Shown: positions 9,189 through 18,251, counted from the stretch's first letter. The stretch: 64,000 nucleotides of DNA from Jejuia algarum (GCA_947495775.1 CANMAQ010000003.1:124001-188000); one strand, 5' to 3'. The notes: generated from the sequence alone by a model not told the origin. Made by a program: numbers and translations.

Positions 9189-10325
9189 ATGTTGACTAAA
9201 ACAAAAATATACTTATCGTCACCTCACATGGGAGGTTCTGAGCAAGATTTTGTAAAAGAAGCTTTTGATACCAATTGGATAGCACCTTTAGGGCCTAATG
9301 TTAATGGTTTCGAGGCAGATATACAGTCTTATTTAGGTCAAAACAAACATGTTGCGGCATTGAGTTCTGGAACTGCTGCCATTCATATGGCTTTGAAACT
9401 CATGGGAGTTTCAACCGGAGATGATGTGTTGTGTCAAAGTTTTACTTTTTCTGCATCGGCAAATCCTATAACATATTTAGGCGCGAATCCTATTTTTATC
9501 GATAGTGAAGAGGACACATGGAATATATCTCCAGAGTTATTGGAAATAGCTATAAGAGAACGTATAGCGAAACATCAAAAACCAAAAGCTATTGTGGCCG
9601 TTCACCTGTATGGTATGCCATATAAAGCCCAAGAGATAAAAGCAATTTCAAAGAAGTATGATATTCCTGTTGTTGAAGACAGTGCAGAAGCATTAGGAAG
9701 TACATACCATAATATACCTTGCGGAACACTTTCTAATATAGGGATACTATCTTTTAACGGTAATAAAATTATTACAACATCTGGTGGTGGTGCACTTATA
9801 GCCCCTGATAAGGTTACTAAAGATAAGGCTATCTTTTTAGCAACACAAGCTAGAGATGATGCGCCTCACTACGAGCATAGCTCTGTAGGCTATAATTATA
9901 GAATGAGTAACATCTTGGCAGGTATAGGTCGAGGACAAATGAAAGTTTTAGATGCACATGTTGCTTTACGAAGACAAAATTACGCGTATTACAAAACGCA
10001 TTTATCTAAATATGAGATGATCACCTTTTTAGAAGAACCAGAAGGTTTCTTTTCAAATAGATGGTTAACCTGTGTATTAACAGATTCTTATGAAACACGC
10101 GAGGCTATACGATTAGCCTTGTTAGAAGAAGATATAGAATCTAGACCTTTATGGAAACCAATGCATATGCAACCCGTTTTCAAGAATGAAACACATTATA
10201 CCAATGGTGTGTCTGAAGATCTTTTTAATAGAGGCCTTTGTTTACCTAGTGGTTCTAATTTAAAAGAAAGTGATCTTAAACGAATAACTAACATTATTTC
10301 TAATACCCTTAACTCAAATGATTAA
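9189..10325 (+). CDS. DegT/DnrJ/EryC1 family PLP-dependent sugar aminotransferase
   Basis: A 378-residue fold-type I PLP enzyme that would transaminate a UDP-4-keto-6-deoxy sugar using glutamate. The PLP lysine lies in SFNGNKIITTSGGG (about K193), preceded by VVEDSAEALGS, which gives the PLP-pyridine aspartate. The wording resembles PglE/PseC-like aminotransferases. The start is taken at the ATG at 9189; a TTG six bases upstream (9183) is also in frame. The stop overlaps the start of the 4,6-dehydratase gene by 8 bp, and the two enzymes would act in sequence (dehydratase, then aminotransferase) to give a UDP-4-amino sugar of bacillosamine type. No PglD-like acetyltransferase is visible nearby. 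Confidence 0.9.
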   Translation: MLTKTKIYLSSPHMGGSEQDFVKEAFDTNWIAPLGPNVNGFEADIQSYLGQNKHVAALSSGTAAIHMALKLMGVSTGDDVLCQSFTFSASANPITYLGANPIFIDSEEDTWNISPELLEIAIRERIAKHQKPKAIVAVHLYGMPYKAQEIKAISKKYDIPVVEDSAEALGSTYHNIPCGTLSNIGILSFNGNKIITTSGGGALIAPDKVTKDKAIFLATQARDDAPHYEHSSVGYNYRMSNILAGIGRGQMKVLDAHVALRRQNYAYYKTHLSKYEMITFLEEPEGFFSNRWLTCVLTDSYETREAIRLALLEEDIESRPLWKPMHMQPVFKNETHYTNGVSEDLFNRGLCLPSGSNLKESDLKRITNIISNTLNSND

Positions 10326-12270
10326 AAATTATTTTACATACTACTCTCAAAAGTATGCGTCTAAATGGTTAGTATTAGCCATAGATTTGTCTTTGGTTAT
10401 GTTTGCATTTTTAATGGCTTATATTGTAAGATTTAGTTTTACACTAAATTTCGATGTTAATCAATTAATCATCCAATTGCCTTTACTATTAGTTATAGCA
10501 ACTTTTAGTTTTTTAGTTTTTGGATCTTTTAAAAGTGTAATTAGACATACAGGATTTACAGATGTTGTGAATGTATTTAAATCTGTTTCGCTTATGACTA
10601 TCATTTCAATAGTTGTAGTTTTAGTTAATAAGACTACAAATTTGATTCCTAGTTATACAATTCCTAGTTCAATAATAGCAATTCATTCTCTATTGTGTTT
10701 TGTTGCATTAAGTGGTGCGCGGTTAATCTTTAAAATTTCGTACAATTATTTAAAATGCAAACTTAATACCTCTAAGAACATTCTAATATATGGTGCTGGT
10801 GAATCTGGAATGATAACTTATAATGCCTTATTGAATAATACATCAACACAGTATAATATTGTTAGTTTTATTGATGATGATGTTAAGAAGAAAGGAAAGT
10901 TTATCAATAGAGTTCCTATTGTTAGATATTCTAAAATCAATGAAGAGTTTATAAAGTCTAATTTTATAGATGAAATTGTAGTTGCTTGTCAAACTATGGA
11001 CCCTAACAGACTTATAAAGATGGTAGATGGATTTATAGACCTTGATGTTGCTATTAAAAAAGTACCACCAATTGAAAAATGGATCAACGGGGAGCTAAAT
11101 ACAAGCCAAATCAAACAATTTCAAGTAGAGGATTTATTGGGAAGACCTCAAATTGAAATAGATAATCCTAATTTATTAAATGAGTTTAACGGTGAAACTA
11201 TAATTGTTACTGGTGCTGCTGGATCTATTGGTAGTGAGTTAACCAAACAACTGGCTAATTATGATGTGAAACACCTTATTTTGGTTGATCAAGCAGAATC
11301 GCCTTTGTATGATGTAGAACAAGAGTTAAAGCGTAATGGTAAGCATAATTTTACGGCTATAGTGGCAGATATTAGAGATGGTTTAAGAATTGATAGTATC
11401 TTTCAACAATACGAACCTACAATGGTGTTTCATGCTGCAGCATATAAGCATGTGCCATTAATGGAATCGTCTCCTTATGAAGCTATAAAAATTAATGTTA
11501 ATGGTACTAAGCTTTTAGCTGATACGGCATCACGATATAACGTTAAAAAGTTTGTTTTTGTATCTACAGACAAAGCTGTGAACCCTACAAGTGTTATGGG
11601 GGCTACTAAACGTATGGCAGAAATGTACATTAGTTGTCTTCAGAAGGAAAGTAAGACCAAATTTATTACGACACGTTTTGGTAATGTTCTTGGCTCTAAT
11701 GGTTCTGTAATTCCGTTATTTAAAAAACAAATTGAAAGTGGAAAGTCATTAACGCTAACCCATAAGGATATTACGCGTTATTTTATGACAATACCAGAAG
11801 CTTCTCAACTTGTTTTAGAAGCAGGAACAATGGGTAAAGGTGGTGAGATATTTATTTTTGATATGGGCGAATCTGTAAAGATTTTTGATTTAGCTAAGAA
11901 TATGATTAAGCTTTCAGGTCTTAGATTCCCAGAAGATATAGATATTGAAATTACAGGTTTACGACCAGGTGAAAAATTATATGAAGAGTTATTAGCTAAT
12001 GGTGAAAACACATTATCTACTTACCATAAGAAAATAATGATAAGTAAGACACGTCGTTTAGATTATGAAAAAATAAAAACTCAGATAGAAGAATTATGTA
12101 TTACAAACCGTTTTCAAAATAATAATATCGTTTTGAAGATGAAGCATTTAATTCCTGAATACAAATCAAATAACTCTGATTACGAGAAGTTTGATAAACG
12201 TGTTCAGATTTACAAAAAAGCAAAAGGTTTAAAAACAGCCTTAGAAACTAATAAAACCTACGAACATTAG
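10318..12270 (+). CDS. Membrane UDP-GlcNAc 4,6-dehydratase, CapD/PglF/WbpM family
   Basis: A 650-residue nucleotide-sugar dehydratase. The first 140 residues contain four membrane helices; a first Rossmann-like domain carries IYGAGESGM (about 157-165); the catalytic SDR domain carries VTGAAGSIGSEL (about 297-308). The usual SDR tyrosine is replaced by methionine: VNPTSVMGATKR gives M427-x3-K431, as in WbpM/PglF. The C-terminal GLRPGEKLYEELL is also typical. It converts UDP-GlcNAc to the 4-keto-6-deoxy form. It overlaps the upstream aminotransferase by 8 bp. Its last codons form half of a hairpin (12250-12284). Confidence 0.93.
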   Translation: MIKNYFTYYSQKYASKWLVLAIDLSLVMFAFLMAYIVRFSFTLNFDVNQLIIQLPLLLVIATFSFLVFGSFKSVIRHTGFTDVVNVFKSVSLMTIISIVVVLVNKTTNLIPSYTIPSSIIAIHSLLCFVALSGARLIFKISYNYLKCKLNTSKNILIYGAGESGMITYNALLNNTSTQYNIVSFIDDDVKKKGKFINRVPIVRYSKINEEFIKSNFIDEIVVACQTMDPNRLIKMVDGFIDLDVAIKKVPPIEKWINGELNTSQIKQFQVEDLLGRPQIEIDNPNLLNEFNGETIIVTGAAGSIGSELTKQLANYDVKHLILVDQAESPLYDVEQELKRNGKHNFTAIVADIRDGLRIDSIFQQYEPTMVFHAAAYKHVPLMESSPYEAIKINVNGTKLLADTASRYNVKKFVFVSTDKAVNPTSVMGATKRMAEMYISCLQKESKTKFITTRFGNVLGSNGSVIPLFKKQIESGKSLTLTHKDITRYFMTIPEASQLVLEAGTMGKGGEIFIFDMGESVKIFDLAKNMIKLSGLRFPEDIDIEITGLRPGEKLYEELLANGENTLSTYHKKIMISKTRRLDYEKIKTQIEELCITNRFQNNNIVLKMKHLIPEYKSNNSDYEKFDKRVQIYKKAKGLKTALETNKTYEH

Positions 12271-12284
12271 TAGTAGGTTTTATT
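12250..12284 (+). terminator. Perfect 12-bp hairpin overlapping the dehydratase stop codon
   Basis: AATAAAACCTAC (12250-12261) is matched exactly by GTAGGTTTTATT (12273-12284), with an 11-base loop that includes the stop codon. It is followed by a short T-rich run. It could be a partial terminator or processing site that lowers expression of wza/wzc relative to the sugar genes. The stem is AT-rich, so full termination is uncertain. Confidence 0.5.
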
Positions 12285-12316
12285 ATTTTTACATTTTCAA
12301 GACCCAAATAGCTATT

Positions 12317-13084
12317 ATGAACACTTTGAACTTTTCGAGATTTAGTTCTTTTTTTATTGCACTCTCACTCTCTCTATTATTAACCTCTTGTTACACTAAA
12401 AAAGATATTATCTACTTTCAAAATGCTAAAAATTTTGAGACTATTGTAGATACAGATACTTTTAAAGCGAAGCTTAAGATTGGTGATATTTTGAATATTA
12501 ATGTGTCTACATTAGATTTAAATGTTACTAAACCTTATAATCTTATAGAAGCAGGCGAAGGCGCAAGGCTTATAGATTATTTAATAGATGCCGAAGGTAA
12601 TATTGACTATCCTGTTTTAGGAAAAATTAAATTGGTAGGACTTTCTATAGAAGAGGCAAAGGAGCTGTTTAAAAAGAAATTTGAAGACGGGCAATTACTT
12701 AAAGATCCTGTCGTTATGATTCGTATCAAAAACTATCGAGTTGCGATCTTGGGTGAAGTACAACGACCAGGTGTATATCCTATTACCAGTGAGCGTATTT
12801 CAATATTAGAGGCCATTGCCATGGCTGGTGATTTAAAATTTACGGGACGTCGTAAAGATGTCTTAGTCGTTCGCGATTTTAATGGGTCTAAGACATATAC
12901 ACAGATAGATTTAACCAACAAAGAGGTTTTTAATTCGCCCGTGTATTACCTTACACAAAACGATGTGGTATATGTACAACCTAATAATGCAGCAGTTAGT
13001 AGTGCCTCTGGAGATGCGAGATTAGGTATTATAACTTCTTTGGCGACATTAGTATTAGGTTTTGCAGTATTCTTTACGAGATAA
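12317..13084 (+). CDS. wza: Wza-type polysaccharide export outer-membrane lipoprotein
   Basis: A 255-residue secreted lipoprotein. The signal peptide ends in LLTSC with the lipidated cysteine near residue 25. The Poly_export domain follows (KLKIGDILNINVSTL, then DYLIDAEGNIDYPVLGKIKL at about 91-110), and an SLBB domain (YRVAILGEVQRPGVYPI) sits near residue 140. The C-terminus has one hydrophobic segment (GIITSLATLVLGFAVFF), which in Wza homologues forms the outer-membrane helix. It would form the export channel for the capsule with the Wzc kinase encoded 11 bp downstream. Length is shorter than E. coli Wza (about 380), as is usual in Bacteroidota, where one SLBB repeat is often missing. Confidence 0.92.
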   Translation: MNTLNFSRFSSFFIALSLSLLLTSCYTKKDIIYFQNAKNFETIVDTDTFKAKLKIGDILNINVSTLDLNVTKPYNLIEAGEGARLIDYLIDAEGNIDYPVLGKIKLVGLSIEEAKELFKKKFEDGQLLKDPVVMIRIKNYRVAILGEVQRPGVYPITSERISILEAIAMAGDLKFTGRRKDVLVVRDFNGSKTYTQIDLTNKEVFNSPVYYLTQNDVVYVQPNNAAVSSASGDARLGIITSLATLVLGFAVFFTR

Positions 13085-13095
13085 ATTAGAAAAAC

Positions 13096-15465
13096 ATGAC
13101 AAATAAAGATTTGACTTCAGACACTGTAGGGTCAAAATTCAATCTAAAAAAAGCAATCTCAATTTACACGAAGCAGTGGAAGTGGTTTGCACTTAGTATC
13201 CTCGTGTTGCTTACACTTGTTTTTTTAAGGTTAAGATATACAATACCCCAGTACCAAGCCTCATCTGAGGTTATGATTATAAATGATAATGAAGATACGT
13301 CTACAGATAAAATCTTTAAGGAATTGTCATTGTCCAAAGAGACAGATAATGAGGTTATAGAAGATGAAATTCTTGTTTTTAAATCAAGAAACGTGATCAA
13401 GAATGTTGTTAAGTCTTTAGGGTTGAATTTACAATATTTTACGCAAGGACGTGTTTTAGAGACTGAAGTTTATAAAAATGTACCTATACAAGTTAACTTT
13501 ACAGAGTCAGATTCTATAATAGATGAAAGCTATTTTAATTTTTATGTAGATATTATTTCTTCGGAAAAGTTTAATTATAGACTTTCAGAAGATGCTGCGC
13601 CTCAGGAGTTAACATATGGAGAGCAAATCTCTACCCCAGTAGGGAACATGGTAATAACGCCTAGTAGTACCAATTTAGAGCAACTTGTAGATAAAAGTTT
13701 CAGAATAAAGTTATCACCAACATCAGATATTGTTGAAGACTTGAGAAGTAGAATTATCATTTATCCATCTCAAAATTCATCTCGAATACTTTCAATAAAT
13801 CTTGAAGCACCCATTGTAGATAAAGCTAAAGATATTATCAATATGTTAGTTAAAAAATACGATGAGTATTCTGTAAGTATAAAGAATAGAAAATCTAAGG
13901 GAACCGTACTTTTAATTGATGAAAGGATCAATCGTATTGCTTCAGATTTGGTTAATGTAGACGATAGTATTGTAAGATTTAAAATTAATAATAAGGTAAC
14001 AGATGTAAGCTCACAAGCCGATCAATTTGTGAATTCAAGTTTTCAGAATGAGCAGCAAATGCAAACTATTAATACGCAACTACGTTTATTAAATTATACA
14101 AAAGAGCGTTTAAAAAGTAATTCTAATGCGTATCAATCAATTCCAACAAATTTAGGAGATGCCTCTATAAGTGCACTATGTGCACAGTACAATCAATTAA
14201 TTGTACAACGACAGAGTTATTTAAAAAGCGCAGGCGCAAATAACCCTGTTGTGTTAGAATTAGATCAAACCATAAGTAATGTTAGAACGAATTTAAAACA
14301 AAATATAGAAGCAACTTTAAGGTCTTTAAACATACAGTTAAATAGTCTTCAAAACCAATACCAAAGTTTTAGTTCTAAAATATCATCTGTTCCTGCACAA
14401 GAAAATAGATTACGTTCTATAGAGCGTAAACAAGGCATTAAAGAATCTATATATTTATACTTACTAGAGAAAAAAGAGGAGGCTATTATATCTCAAACAG
14501 TAACGTCTTCTAACGTCAAGATTATAGACAGTGCTTACAGCTTAGGTAAGGTCTCTCCAAATGGTAAGATCTTATATATTGGCGCTTTGTTTTTAGGTTT
14601 TGTGATCCCTTTCGGATTTATATATGCTAAAGATTTATTAGATAATAAGATTCATAATAAAGAAGATTTAGATGAGCATGTTAAGGATATCACCATAGTA
14701 GGGGAGATTCCAAGGTTACGTGGTTCAGATGAATTATTAATTAAGAAGAATGACCGTTCTATTTTATCGGAATCGTTTCGTATTATTAGAACCAATTTTG
14801 ATTTTGTGAAAAGAGGTCGTGAAGTGATAGATAATGATAATGTCATTTTTGTAACGTCTACCATAAATGGAGAAGGAAAGTCTTTCTTTTCTATGAATAT
14901 GGCACTTACCATGGCGAGTACAGGCAAAAAGGTTTTAATAATTGGCGCAGATATAAGAAATCCCCAAGTATTTTCAGGGCTAGATACTAGTGTAAATACT
15001 ACAAATGGTGTTGGATTAACAGAATATTTGTCGGATAGTAGTGTGTCGGTACATGATATGATTAATCCACACAGTGTTAATGGTATTGCTGTAAATGTAT
15101 TGCTGTCAGGTAAGGTGCCTCCAAACCCAGCAGATTTATTGATGAATGAAGAGCGTTTAAAAGACTTATTTGACACAGTTTCTCAGGATTTTGATTATGT
15201 GATTGTAGATACTGCACCTGCTATGCTCGTTACAGATACGCTTTTAATAAGTAAGTACGCAGGCCATACGATATATATGACTCGTGCTAATTATACCGAA
15301 AAAGAAATTTTAAGTTTTGTAAAAGAATTAAAGGCTAATAATAAGCTTAATGGGATTATGTTAGCTATAAATGATGTCGATCAATCTAACTTTGGATACG
15401 GCGCTAGATATGGCTATTATGGAGCTCCAGAAAAGAAAAAATGGTTTTCTAAGAAGGCTAAATAA
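13096..15465 (+). CDS. wzc: Wzc-type polysaccharide co-polymerase and tyrosine autokinase
   Basis: A 789-residue inner-membrane bacterial tyrosine kinase. An N-terminal Wzz domain follows the first membrane helix (about 30-50); a long periplasmic coiled-coil region is followed by a second helix at about 495-515. The cytoplasmic kinase domain has a Walker A-like TINGEGKSFFSMNMA (about 590-605), Walker A' VLIIGADIRNPQ, and Walker B YVIVDTAPAML. The C-terminus carries a tyrosine cluster (FGYGARYGYYG) for autophosphorylation. It controls chain length and export together with Wza, encoded just upstream. The P-loop begins N-G-E-G-K where P-G-E-G-K is more common. It is the last gene of this arm, before a strong terminator. 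Confidence 0.93.
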   Translation: MTNKDLTSDTVGSKFNLKKAISIYTKQWKWFALSILVLLTLVFLRLRYTIPQYQASSEVMIINDNEDTSTDKIFKELSLSKETDNEVIEDEILVFKSRNVIKNVVKSLGLNLQYFTQGRVLETEVYKNVPIQVNFTESDSIIDESYFNFYVDIISSEKFNYRLSEDAAPQELTYGEQISTPVGNMVITPSSTNLEQLVDKSFRIKLSPTSDIVEDLRSRIIIYPSQNSSRILSINLEAPIVDKAKDIINMLVKKYDEYSVSIKNRKSKGTVLLIDERINRIASDLVNVDDSIVRFKINNKVTDVSSQADQFVNSSFQNEQQMQTINTQLRLLNYTKERLKSNSNAYQSIPTNLGDASISALCAQYNQLIVQRQSYLKSAGANNPVVLELDQTISNVRTNLKQNIEATLRSLNIQLNSLQNQYQSFSSKISSVPAQENRLRSIERKQGIKESIYLYLLEKKEEAIISQTVTSSNVKIIDSAYSLGKVSPNGKILYIGALFLGFVIPFGFIYAKDLLDNKIHNKEDLDEHVKDITIVGEIPRLRGSDELLIKKNDRSILSESFRIIRTNFDFVKRGREVIDNDNVIFVTSTINGEGKSFFSMNMALTMASTGKKVLIIGADIRNPQVFSGLDTSVNTTNGVGLTEYLSDSSVSVHDMINPHSVNGIAVNVLLSGKVPPNPADLLMNEERLKDLFDTVSQDFDYVIVDTAPAMLVTDTLLISKYAGHTIYMTRANYTEKEILSFVKELKANNKLNGIMLAINDVDQSNFGYGARYGYYGAPEKKKWFSKKAK

Positions 15466-15495
15466 TGCGATAAACCATTTATAGATATAAAAACT

Positions 15496-15533
15496 AACAG
15501 CCCGTAAATTTACTTTACAGGCTGTTGTTTTTA
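15496..15533. terminator. Bidirectional intrinsic terminator between wzc and aroB
   Basis: AACAGCC (15496-15502) pairs with GGCTGTT (15520-15526), and the stem extends inward through GTAAA/TTTAC around one mismatch. An A-run precedes it and a T-rich run follows, as expected for a terminator serving the convergent wzc and aroB genes. Confidence 0.8.
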
Positions 15534-15551
15534 TGAGATTTCTATAGAGGA

Positions 15552-16625
15552 CTATTCGCCCTCTAAGTAGAACTTAAAAGCATTTAAGATTAAGGATTCA
15601 TCTACAGCACAATCTAATTTGGCTTTACCTATATCTTCTAATAATACAAAATTAATATTGCCATGCGAATTCTTTTTATCGTATTTCATGAGATCGATAA
15701 TTGGAGGATAATCAGAAGTTTCAAATGTGACCTTACCATAATATCTTCTGAACAGTTGTTTGATCTCTAAAACCTTGTTAGCTGGGAAATTTGCTAACTC
15801 TTGAGATAGGTATAAAGCTAATACCATGCCTATCGCTATAGCTTCGCCATGTAGTAAACTTACTTTATTAGGGTTACTCAAAAAATAAGATTCTATAGCA
15901 TGTCCTAAAGTATGGCCAAAGTTTAGCGTTTTTCTCAAACCGTTTTCAAAAGGATCTTCATCTACAACAGCCTTTTTTATTAAAACGGATTCATAAATTA
16001 AGGTGTCCAGATCCTCCAAATTTAACTCAGAGAAATTGGTAAATTTATTCCAGTAGGCTTCACTACTAATCAAGCCGTGTTTTAGCATTTCTGCTAGACC
16101 AGAACGCATTTCATTTTTAGGAAGTGTACTTAGATAGTTGGTATCAATTAAAACAAGATCGGCTGTACTAATAACACCAATTTGATTTTTAAGAGTCCCT
16201 AAATCTACCCCAGTCTTACCGCCAACAGATGCGTCTACCATAGATAATAGTGTGGTAGGGATGTTTATATAAGCAATACCTCTTTTAAAGGTAGAAGCAA
16301 CAAAACCGCCCAGATCGGTAACAACGCCACCCCCTAAATTAATTAAAAGGCTTTTTCTATCTCCGTCCAAATCAGATAAGGTTTGCCATACGCCAACACA
16401 AGTCTCTATAGTTTTATGAATTTCGCCAGCTTCAATTTCTATAACTTCAATACTAATAGTTGTTTCTAAAAGTGGTAAAAAACGAGATAAACAATGGTCA
16501 TGCGTATTGGAATCTACTAAAATGAAAATTTTAGAAAAATTATGAGCTTTTATATGCGTATTGAGTGCTGTATAGCACGCTTCTTGAAAATGAATGACAC
16601 CGTTATTAGCTGTTATAGACTCCAT
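15552..16625 (-). CDS. aroB: 3-dehydroquinate synthase
   Basis: A 357-residue AroB, the second enzyme of the shikimate pathway, converting DAHP to 3-dehydroquinate with NAD+ and a divalent metal. The NAD-binding motif is LLINLGGGVVTDLGGFVA (about residues 95-112), followed by the signature IPTTLLSMVDASVGGKTGVD. Metal-ligand histidines lie in NFGHTLGHAIE and LLHGEAIAIGM. The start is the ATG at 16625 (MESITANNGVIHF); the longer frame begins with TTG and lies too close to the promoter. A TAATTTTG box lies just upstream (16650-16657). It faces wzc across a shared terminator. Confidence 0.95.
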   Translation of the reverse strand: MESITANNGVIHFQEACYTALNTHIKAHNFSKIFILVDSNTHDHCLSRFLPLLETTISIEVIEIEAGEIHKTIETCVGVWQTLSDLDGDRKSLLINLGGGVVTDLGGFVASTFKRGIAYINIPTTLLSMVDASVGGKTGVDLGTLKNQIGVISTADLVLIDTNYLSTLPKNEMRSGLAEMLKHGLISSEAYWNKFTNFSELNLEDLDTLIYESVLIKKAVVDEDPFENGLRKTLNFGHTLGHAIESYFLSNPNKVSLLHGEAIAIGMVLALYLSQELANFPANKVLEIKQLFRRYYGKVTFETSDYPPIIDLMKYDKKNSHGNINFVLLEDIGKAKLDCAVDESLILNAFKFYLEGE

Positions 16626-16649
16626 AAAATAGTTCAATTAATTAGCCTG

Positions 16650-16657
16650 CAAAATTA
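16650..16657 (-). promoter_or_regulatory. aroB promoter -7 box
   Basis: On the minus strand this reads TAATTTTG, a full match to the Bacteroidota TAnnTTTG box, 25 bp upstream of the aroB ATG. No clear -33 box was seen. Confidence 0.5.
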
Positions 16658-16720
16658 CATAGATTTTGTCTAATACGATAACCTCGTAACAATTATATTA
16701 GTAGGCTTATAGGACTAATT

Positions 16721-16987
16721 TCATTTTTGAATTGTGAATTTGCTATTACCTTTTATTAAGGTAGATGTTACAGTCTCCGATGGAACACTATAATCTAAGG
16801 TTTTCAAAAGTGCTATGTTTAGATTCGGTAGCGTCTGTTTAGATGTGATGTATAAGATATTTTTAGATGCACTAGGAACTAATGTTTCATGAGACGCCGT
16901 CATGGTTTCCTGTAATTTTTCTCCATGAGTTAAAGATGAAACTTCAATTGAATAATTTTTAGGAGACGTACTATGTTTGAAAGCCAT
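16721..16987 (-). pseudogene. Relic of a CapD-type sugar dehydratase, C-terminal fragment
   Basis: An 88-codon open frame. Residues around IEVSSLTHGEKLQETM resemble the C-terminal signature of the 4,6-dehydratase at 10318-12270 (IEITGLRPGEKLYEELL), and the residues after it keep the same spacing to a KNILYITSK/KKIMISKT segment. Nothing else of that enzyme is present. It lies 4 bp after a fragment with the enzyme's NAD-binding motif, so the pair look like the two ends of one ancestral gene with the middle (over 200 residues) deleted. It could also be a small protein kept for another use, since the frame is still open. Confidence 0.55.
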
Positions 16988-16991
16988 AACG

Positions 16992-17222
16992 CTAATAATT
17001 ACTTCGGCTAAGTGCTTTAAAACGCGAGGTCAATACTTGTAAGGTGAGACCGCTACCTATAGAACCTGCAGCGCCAGTACTAGGAATCACTTCATTCGAA
17101 AAATCGAAAGGTGTTGGTATATTTGTAGTAACAGCTGTAAATACGTCTAAATTATCAATTAAGGTTTTAATACGATTAAATGCGACTTTATTCATGTAAC
17201 CATTAAGTTTATGACAATGCAA
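16992..17222 (-). pseudogene. Relic of a CapD-type sugar dehydratase, fragment with the NAD-binding motif
   Basis: A 76-codon open frame. STGAAGSIGSGLTLQVL matches VTGAAGSIGSELTKQL of the complete enzyme encoded at 10318-12270, preceded by a stretch (FDFSNEVIP) that fits the end of the linker before that motif. Similarity stops about ten residues after the glycine loop, and the upstream membrane and first Rossmann domains are missing. It lies 42 bp downstream of the sugar transferase gene on the same strand, which is the usual neighbour of such dehydratases. No catalytic M/Y-x3-K segment is left, so dehydratase activity is not expected. Confidence 0.6.
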
Positions 17223-17264
17223 ATAGATGAATTTTAGAAGATAAAGGCTATGATTAGACGTTGT

Positions 17265-17861
17265 TTACGCTCTAAACAATACTCGGTATATGGTGATGCC
17301 AATTAATTTTAAATCAAAAAAGAAATTAGATTTCTCTAAATAAAGCTTGTTATACCTTAGTTTGTCAGGTATAATTGTTTCTATAAAGAATTTTTCTGGA
17401 TCTTCTGCTTGTTTTAAAAGTTCCACTTCATTACGGTACTTTAGAGATGCTAGTCCTGTAATGCCTGGTCGTAATTTAAAAATTATAAGATCTTCTTTTT
17501 TATAAAAGTTAACATAATAACGCAGTTCGGGGCGGGGACCAACAAAGCTCATATCTGCTTTAATAATATTGAGGAGCTGAGGCCATTCATCGATTTTATA
17601 TTTTCTTAAAAAGTATCCAATTTTGGTAACTCTATTATCATTATTACCAATGGTAAGGAGGCCTTTTTTTTGAGACTTCACATACATGGTTCTAAATTTA
17701 TAAATACAAAAAGGGAGGTTGTTTTTACCAACACGTTCTTGAATGAAGAGTATAGGACCTTTAGAATCTATTTTAATACAAATAGCAATAAGAATTAAAA
17801 ATGGCAATAAAAAAAACAGCCCTATTAATGCAAAGCAAAAGTCAAACCCACGTTTTATCAT
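17265..17861 (-). CDS. Sugar transferase, PglC/WcaJ-type initiating phosphoglycosyl transferase
   Basis: A 198-residue monotopic phosphoglycosyl transferase (Bac_transf family). An N-terminal re-entrant hydrophobic helix (FCFALIGLFFLLPFLILIA) is followed by KIDSKGPILFIQERVGKNN, YKFRTMY, and the catalytic region LLNIIKADMSFVGPRPELR. It is the short form lacking the four extra helices of WbaP, close in size to PglC, and would transfer a sugar-1-phosphate from a UDP-sugar to undecaprenyl phosphate. The bacillosamine-type enzymes at 9189-12270 could supply its substrate. Its start overlaps the upstream gene by 4 bp (ATGA). Confidence 0.92.
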   Translation of the reverse strand: MIKRGFDFCFALIGLFFLLPFLILIAICIKIDSKGPILFIQERVGKNNLPFCIYKFRTMYVKSQKKGLLTIGNNDNRVTKIGYFLRKYKIDEWPQLLNIIKADMSFVGPRPELRYYVNFYKKEDLIIFKLRPGITGLASLKYRNEVELLKQAEDPEKFFIETIIPDKLRYNKLYLEKSNFFFDLKLIGITIYRVLFRA

Positions 17862-18217
17862 TCTTTAAAGGTCACATCAAGAATTTTAACCAAGCTATCG
17901 CAATTTTCAACAGACAATTCTATAGGTTTATCTTGCCATTCGTTTTCTACAACATAAATACCACAAGGCTTTTTTCTGGTATCACTTTTAGAAAACGCAA
18001 TAGCGCCCGTTTTGAGTAATTTTTTTACCGTAGCAGAATCTATTTTATCTAAAAGTAAAGGCGAATAGTTTAAAGGTTTGGTAGTAATGGCCTTTAAAAC
18101 TCTTGCTTCTGGACCATAAGCACAAGAGGTTTTTTTACCATTAAAGAAAAACGCTAAAATGATTAAACCTATAGAGAAGCCACCAAGATAGTAACCAATA
18201 CGTTGAATTAGTGTCAT
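17858..18217 (-). CDS. Conserved membrane-anchored protein of unknown function (DUF4258-like)
   Basis: A 119-residue protein with one N-terminal membrane helix (IGYYLGGFSIGLIILAFFF) and a soluble remainder with two motifs, SCAYGPEARVLKAI and KKPCGIYVVEN. Similar short flavobacterial proteins are, as I recall, filed under DUF4258; the assignment is from memory. It lies between ald (34 bp upstream) and the sugar transferase, with a 4-bp ATGA overlap that suggests translational coupling to the transferase. No enzymatic motif is visible. The two cysteines could be functional, but this is speculation. Confidence 0.7.
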   Translation of the reverse strand: MTLIQRIGYYLGGFSIGLIILAFFFNGKKTSCAYGPEARVLKAITTKPLNYSPLLLDKIDSATVKKLLKTGAIAFSKSDTRKKPCGIYVVENEWQDKPIELSVENCDSLVKILDVTFKE

Positions 18218-18251
18218 GTAATGTTTTATATTTTAGATGCCGCAGTAGCGA

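Noticed and set aside
16626..16637. A TTG start for aroB four codons upstream.
   Set aside because: ATG at 16625 is present and fits AroB length; the added residues have no support.
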